Source: Thiohalocapsa sp.
GTDB taxonomy: Bacteria > Pseudomonadota > Gammaproteobacteria > Chromatiales > Chromatiaceae
Reading direction: 5' to 3'
NCBI RefSeq assembly: GCF_019695415.1
Contig: NZ_JAIFKJ010000439.1
Coordinates: 1-8,966 of the forward strand
DNA length: 8,966 bases
Positions 6,231 to 8,966 of this stretch are shown here, piece after piece (position 1 is the stretch's first letter; every line of letters starts with the position of its first letter). The position numbers were made by a program, and so were the translations under genes. The notes beneath the pieces were generated by a model. It searched no databases. It worked only from the letters and a program-made list of their open reading frames with translations, and had not been told where the DNA came from.

Positions 6231-8717
6231 TCAGTCAACGGGCAGCGTCCAGACGGGCGCGGCTGCTTGGGCGCGGAGCGCGCCTGGATCCAGATGCTCG
6301 GCGCGAGCGGATGGAACTGCTGCGGCCTCACCAGGGCTGGCTGTAGGTGCCAGGCCAATGCGCGGGGGCTGCTCTGAGAGATCGAGTCGTACGGGCTCCA
6401 CGCGCAGCTGCGCCGCGGGGCCATTGGACTCTGTCAACGTCCAAACGTCTGAGGCTCGGTCGGAAAACCGGCCTTCAGCATCGAGCCGAACTGTCTCGGC
6501 CCGGCTGTTCTCGGTCTGTGTCCAAGGGGCGAGAACGCCCGACTCCAGTGGTGGTGCCCCCATAGCCTCCGCTTTGGCCGTGGCAGTACCGTCGCCGTCG
6601 CCCTCGATGCTGACGGCGGCATCCGCAGCACTTGCAGGCCCGCTGCGGTGGTCGGCGTCCTGCTGCAGCTCGGGCCGCGCCTCGGCCGATGGTTCCGGGG
6701 CGTCGGGCGTCGCGGCACCGTCAGTCAACGTATCGGCAACTTCACTGGATAACGATTGCCGAGGTTGCGACTCAGCCTCTGGCGCTTCCAGGCCGCCGCG
6801 CTCCCCGGCCGGCTCCTCGTTGTCTTCCGTTGCCGAGGCTGTCTGTACGCCCGATGCAGCCGGCAGCGCGCCCGGACCGCCAGCGGCTGGCTCGGTATCG
6901 CCGCCGCCATCCGTGGTCGCCGTGTCGTCAGCCTGCGGAGCGACCTCGGCCGTTTGCTCCACGCTGGCCTCCTCGTCTTCTGCAGACGCCTCGGTCGTCG
7001 CGGCAACAGCCTCGCCGTTATCCCCAGCAGGCTCGTCTGCGGGGTTGGCATCCGGCTCGGGCTCAGGCTCGGCGAAGGCGATCCGCGCTGCGCCGTTCTC
7101 TGCAGGCTCATCGAGCATGGCGAACAGCCGCCGGTCGCGATTGTAGATATCCCGGCGGAACCCGACACGCCCTTTCGCATCTGCCTTGGCAGTGAGGTAG
7201 TACAAGAGCACGGGTAGGTGCTCGTCGAGATGCACCCAGCGGGTCTTGCCGCGGCGGACCACGCGGTTGATCTCTGCTTGAGACCATGCCGGCTTGTTCA
7301 GCACCTGCTCGGCCAGGGTCAGCGGCTGATGCACACGCACACAGCCGTGACTGTAGGCCCGCCGCGAGCGGTTGAAGAGATAACGCGACGGTGTGTCGTG
7401 CAGATAAATGGCGTGCCCGTTCGGGAACATAAACTTGACGCGACCGAGCGCATTGCGCGGCCCGGGCTGCTGCACAAGATAGTATTGTCCCCCGCTGCGG
7501 ACCCGCTTGTAGCCTGCGGGTACGCCCTTGAATTTCTTCTCGATGGAGCGTGGCACCGTCCAGGTGGGATTGAAAACCAGATACTCCATCTCGTCCCGGA
7601 ACATGGGTGTCTGGTCCTCCACTGTGCCGATGATGCCCCTAGTGCGCCAAGCTTCTTCGCCGTCGCGCACAAGGTAGAGCTCGAAGGCCGTCAGGTCGAC
7701 GAAAAGATAATCTGCCGGGAGGTCGTTGTAGAGCCAGCGCATGCGCTCAAGGTTGGCGCGGATGGCGAGCAGCCGCTCGTCGAGCGGTACGTTCAGCGCG
7801 CGCAATGTGTTTGGACCGACGATGCCGTCGGCGGCGAGCCCGGAGCGGCGCTGGAAGCCTTTCACGGCTTCGGCGAGGTCCTCGTCGTAGATCTCCGGCT
7901 CGGCGACGAACACGGGCTCGTAGCCGTCGATGACCTGGAGATGCTCGCGGATCAGCGGCACCCGCGGATCCTCAGCACCAACGCGCAGATTCGGGCCGGC
8001 CGGAATATCTTCCCACCCGCCGCGATCCGCAATGGCGAGGTAGCGTTGATAGCCCCGCTTCAGGTTTCGGTAGAAATCGGGGCTCGGCAGCGTCGCGGCG
8101 AGCTCCTCGGCCATGTCTGGTGTGGCCAGTGCCTGCCCCATATCCGCCTTGAGCTGTTCGGCGTCGGCGGGCTCCACGAAGGTCCAGCCTGGGTTGACGT
8201 GGCGGGGGTTGTGCTTGCCGAAGCGGAAGTGGTGCACATAGCGCAACAGCGCATCGGAGAGCAGGAGCTCGGCGGTGGTGCGTCGGCCGGGATCATCCGA
8301 CTCGAGATCCCCGTCGTCGAGCAAGGCGGCAATGGCCTTTGCGTGAAAATCCTGCGGCTTGAAGCCGTCGGCCCGGCTCGCCTGGGCCAGGTCGAGCAGG
8401 GTGGCGGCGCGGGCGCCGTCCCATGCCGCGCGAAAGTCACGTTCGGCATAGAACTCGGCGAGCAGGCGCGGGGAGTAAAGCTCGATTTCCCGACCGCCGA
8501 GGTCGATCAGCGGGGGCTCTGCGGCGGGTTCGTCGGTACCGGCGAAAGGCGACAGTGTTGTACGCAGGTCCGCGGCGGCGACGCCGGCCGCCAAGAGCAA
8601 CACCACCGTCAAGCAACGGGCAACAATCCACGCACGCTTTGAGGGGCGTGTGGCTGCTGCCCAGGATCCAATACCGATCAGCGGCGGGGCGAATAGGCAC
8701 AAACGGGCGAGTGACAT
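6231..8717 (-). CDS. L,D-transpeptidase (LdtD/YcbB type) with long acidic C-terminal extension
   Basis: This envelope enzyme should cross-link peptidoglycan stem peptides by 3-3 linkage. From the ATG at 8717 (AAGG at 8726-8729, eight bases away) it has 828 residues, against 615 in E. coli LdtD. In this numbering: a basic then hydrophobic export signal or anchor (about 24-49, likely cleavage AAA|D), the LdtD scaffold domain (about 78-233), a peptidoglycan-binding domain (about 249-311, FQRRSGLAADGIVGPNTL) and a YkuD catalytic domain (about 336-481) with YLHDTP (His440) and SHGCVRV (His457, nucleophile Cys459). The usual protein ends near 537. Here about 290 residues follow: a low-complexity Ala/Pro/Glu/Asp region (545-723) with no Lys until near its end, then imperfect repeats around PWTQTENS, VWTLTESN and a terminal VWTLPVD, with VRLD at 743-746 and 776-779. 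Another hydrophobic stretch (4-20) precedes the signal, so the N-terminus may remain anchored. The open frame to an ATG at 8948 is rejected: it crosses the promoter and two hairpins. Confidence 0.93.
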   Translation of the reverse strand: MSLARLCLFAPPLIGIGSWAAATRPSKRAWIVARCLTVVLLLAAGVAAADLRTTLSPFAGTDEPAAEPPLIDLGGREIELYSPRLLAEFYAERDFRAAWDGARAATLLDLAQASRADGFKPQDFHAKAIAALLDDGDLESDDPGRRTTAELLLSDALLRYVHHFRFGKHNPRHVNPGWTFVEPADAEQLKADMGQALATPDMAEELAATLPSPDFYRNLKRGYQRYLAIADRGGWEDIPAGPNLRVGAEDPRVPLIREHLQVIDGYEPVFVAEPEIYDEDLAEAVKGFQRRSGLAADGIVGPNTLRALNVPLDERLLAIRANLERMRWLYNDLPADYLFVDLTAFELYLVRDGEEAWRTRGIIGTVEDQTPMFRDEMEYLVFNPTWTVPRSIEKKFKGVPAGYKRVRSGGQYYLVQQPGPRNALGRVKFMFPNGHAIYLHDTPSRYLFNRSRRAYSHGCVRVHQPLTLAEQVLNKPAWSQAEINRVVRRGKTRWVHLDEHLPVLLYYLTAKADAKGRVGFRRDIYNRDRRLFAMLDEPAENGAARIAFAEPEPEPDANPADEPAGDNGEAVAATTEASAEDEEASVEQTAEVAPQADDTATTDGGGDTEPAAGGPGALPAASGVQTASATEDNEEPAGERGGLEAPEAESQPRQSLSSEVADTLTDGAATPDAPEPSAEARPELQQDADHRSGPASAADAAVSIEGDGDGTATAKAEAMGAPPLESGVLAPWTQTENSRAETVRLDAEGRFSDRASDVWTLTESNGPAAQLRVEPVRLDLSEQPPRIGLAPTASPGEAAAVPSARAEHLDPGALRAQAAAPVWTLPVD

Positions 8718-8786
8718 GGCTGCAACCTTGGCACCGGGCCCGAAAAACCTTAGCTCGAACCCGAATAACAACAAAGAGATAGCTGC

Positions 8787-8815
8787 ACTATACCGAAGCT
8801 GCAGCAGGATCGCAG
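8787..8815 (-). promoter_or_regulatory. Candidate promoter of the L,D-transpeptidase gene
   Basis: On the minus strand TATAGT (8792-8787, five of six matches to TATAAT) lies 17 bases after a poor -35, CTGCGA (8815-8810, three of six). Transcription would start near 8780 and leave a leader of about 60 bases rich in A and T. The good -10 with a weak -35 suggests dependence on an activator or another sigma factor. One copy of a 12-bp direct repeat (8802-8813) covers the -35 edge. Confidence 0.45.
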
Positions 8816-8881
8816 CCAGCCGCGCGCGGACAGTGGGCACGCAAGGTGCGGCGACGGACGTCGCTGTACCAGCAGGATCGC
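8802..8881. repeat. 12-bp direct repeat CAGCAGGATCGC, two copies
   Basis: Identical copies lie at 8802-8813 and 8870-8881, 68 bases apart, both upstream of the transpeptidase gene. The first overlaps the spacer and -35 of the candidate promoter. A pair of protein-binding sites is possible, but coincidence in GC-rich DNA is not excluded. Confidence 0.4.
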
Positions 8882-8896
8882 TTTGCGGCCTCGTTA

Positions 8897-8924
8897 GGGA
8901 AGCGCCGATTGATTGGCGCTTCCC
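8897..8924. repeat. Perfect 10-bp inverted repeat (hairpin)
   Basis: GGGAAGCGCC (8897-8906) and GGCGCTTCCC (8915-8924) flank the loop GATTGATT; G-T and A-T pairs can shorten the loop to four bases. Neither strand has a T-run directly after the stem, so it is not a standard intrinsic terminator. It may belong to the end of a gene beyond the right edge or be a dispersed hairpin repeat. Confidence 0.75.
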
Positions 8925-8926
8925 GT

Positions 8927-8945
8927 GCGGGGCAGGACGCCCCGC
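8927..8945. repeat. GC-rich hairpin next to the first, followed by CATTTT on the plus strand
   Basis: GCGGGGC (8927-8933) and GCCCCGC (8939-8945) pair around the loop AGGAC, two bases from the previous hairpin. The CATTTTC that follows on the plus strand gives a weak terminator look for plus-strand transcription, but no plus-strand gene leads into it. Together the two hairpins insulate the transpeptidase promoter from the right edge. I see no gene in 8718-8966. Confidence 0.6.
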
Positions 8946-8966
8946 CATTTTCGGCGACGCAAGTCG

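Noticed and set aside
6169..7146. 325-codon Ser/Ala-rich plus-strand frame
   Set aside because: It is the antisense of the low-complexity transpeptidase tail, and its Ser-rich makeup follows from that; no ribosome binding site or domain.
7218..8642. 474-codon open frame on the plus strand, antisense to the transpeptidase
   Set aside because: A GC-rich shadow frame opposite a well-supported enzyme; its translation shows no recognisable domain.
8718..8948. Longer transpeptidase reading from the ATG at 8948
   Set aside because: It would run through both hairpins, the direct repeat and the candidate promoter, and would put 77 extra residues before the export signal. The ATG at 8717 has an AAGG site.
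1..8966. CRISPR array, insertion sequence, prophage or defence genes
   Set aside because: No regularly spaced repeats, transposase, integrase or nuclease-type defence motifs were found; apart from RNase R, no nuclease is present.

Overview
The window is a GC-rich stretch of ordinary chromosome, most likely from a gammaproteobacterium. RNase R and RlmB are close to their E. coli counterparts and sit in the same order as in enterobacteria and pseudomonads. A tRNA-Leu gene lies divergently just upstream of rnr, an arrangement I recall from Pseudomonas. A purple-sulfur or halophilic lineage such as Ectothiorhodospiraceae is a guess from overall protein style and was not tested. There are no transposase, phage, CRISPR or toxin-antitoxin genes.

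Layout from left to right. Positions 31-945 (+) encode a secreted-type alpha/beta hydrolase whose frame is still open at the left edge. It converges on the rnr-rlmB operon (minus strand, 4144-1056): RNase R, then the 23S rRNA Gm2251 methyltransferase 38 bases downstream. A 14-bp tandem repeat covers the rlmB stop codon. Upstream of rnr, tRNA-Leu(CAG) is read on the plus strand from a near-consensus sigma-70 promoter that overlaps the likely rnr promoter back to back. A 36-base perfectly palindromic bidirectional terminator ends the tRNA unit.

A minus-strand cluster follows: a 77-residue one-helix protein with an Arg-rich tail (6034-5801), a bile acid:sodium symporter family transporter (5755-4778) that keeps all the known sodium ligands, and a 57-residue one-helix protein (4683-4510). 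The last is too short for routine gene calling but has a clear start and stop. The right third is one large minus-strand gene (8717-6231) for a periplasmic L,D-transpeptidase of the LdtD/YcbB type. It carries an unusual C-terminal extension of about 290 residues, acidic and low in complexity, ending in short Trp-Thr repeats. Its upstream region has a candidate promoter, a 12-bp direct repeat and two strong hairpins.

Functionally, rnr, rlmB and the tRNA are RNA and translation housekeeping, the symporter cluster is membrane transport, and the transpeptidase is envelope remodelling. I see no complete, clearly new biological system. The best leads are the transpeptidase tail, the two tiny membrane proteins flanking the transporter, the overlapping divergent tRNA/rnr promoters and the possible dispersed repeat at the rlmB stop.
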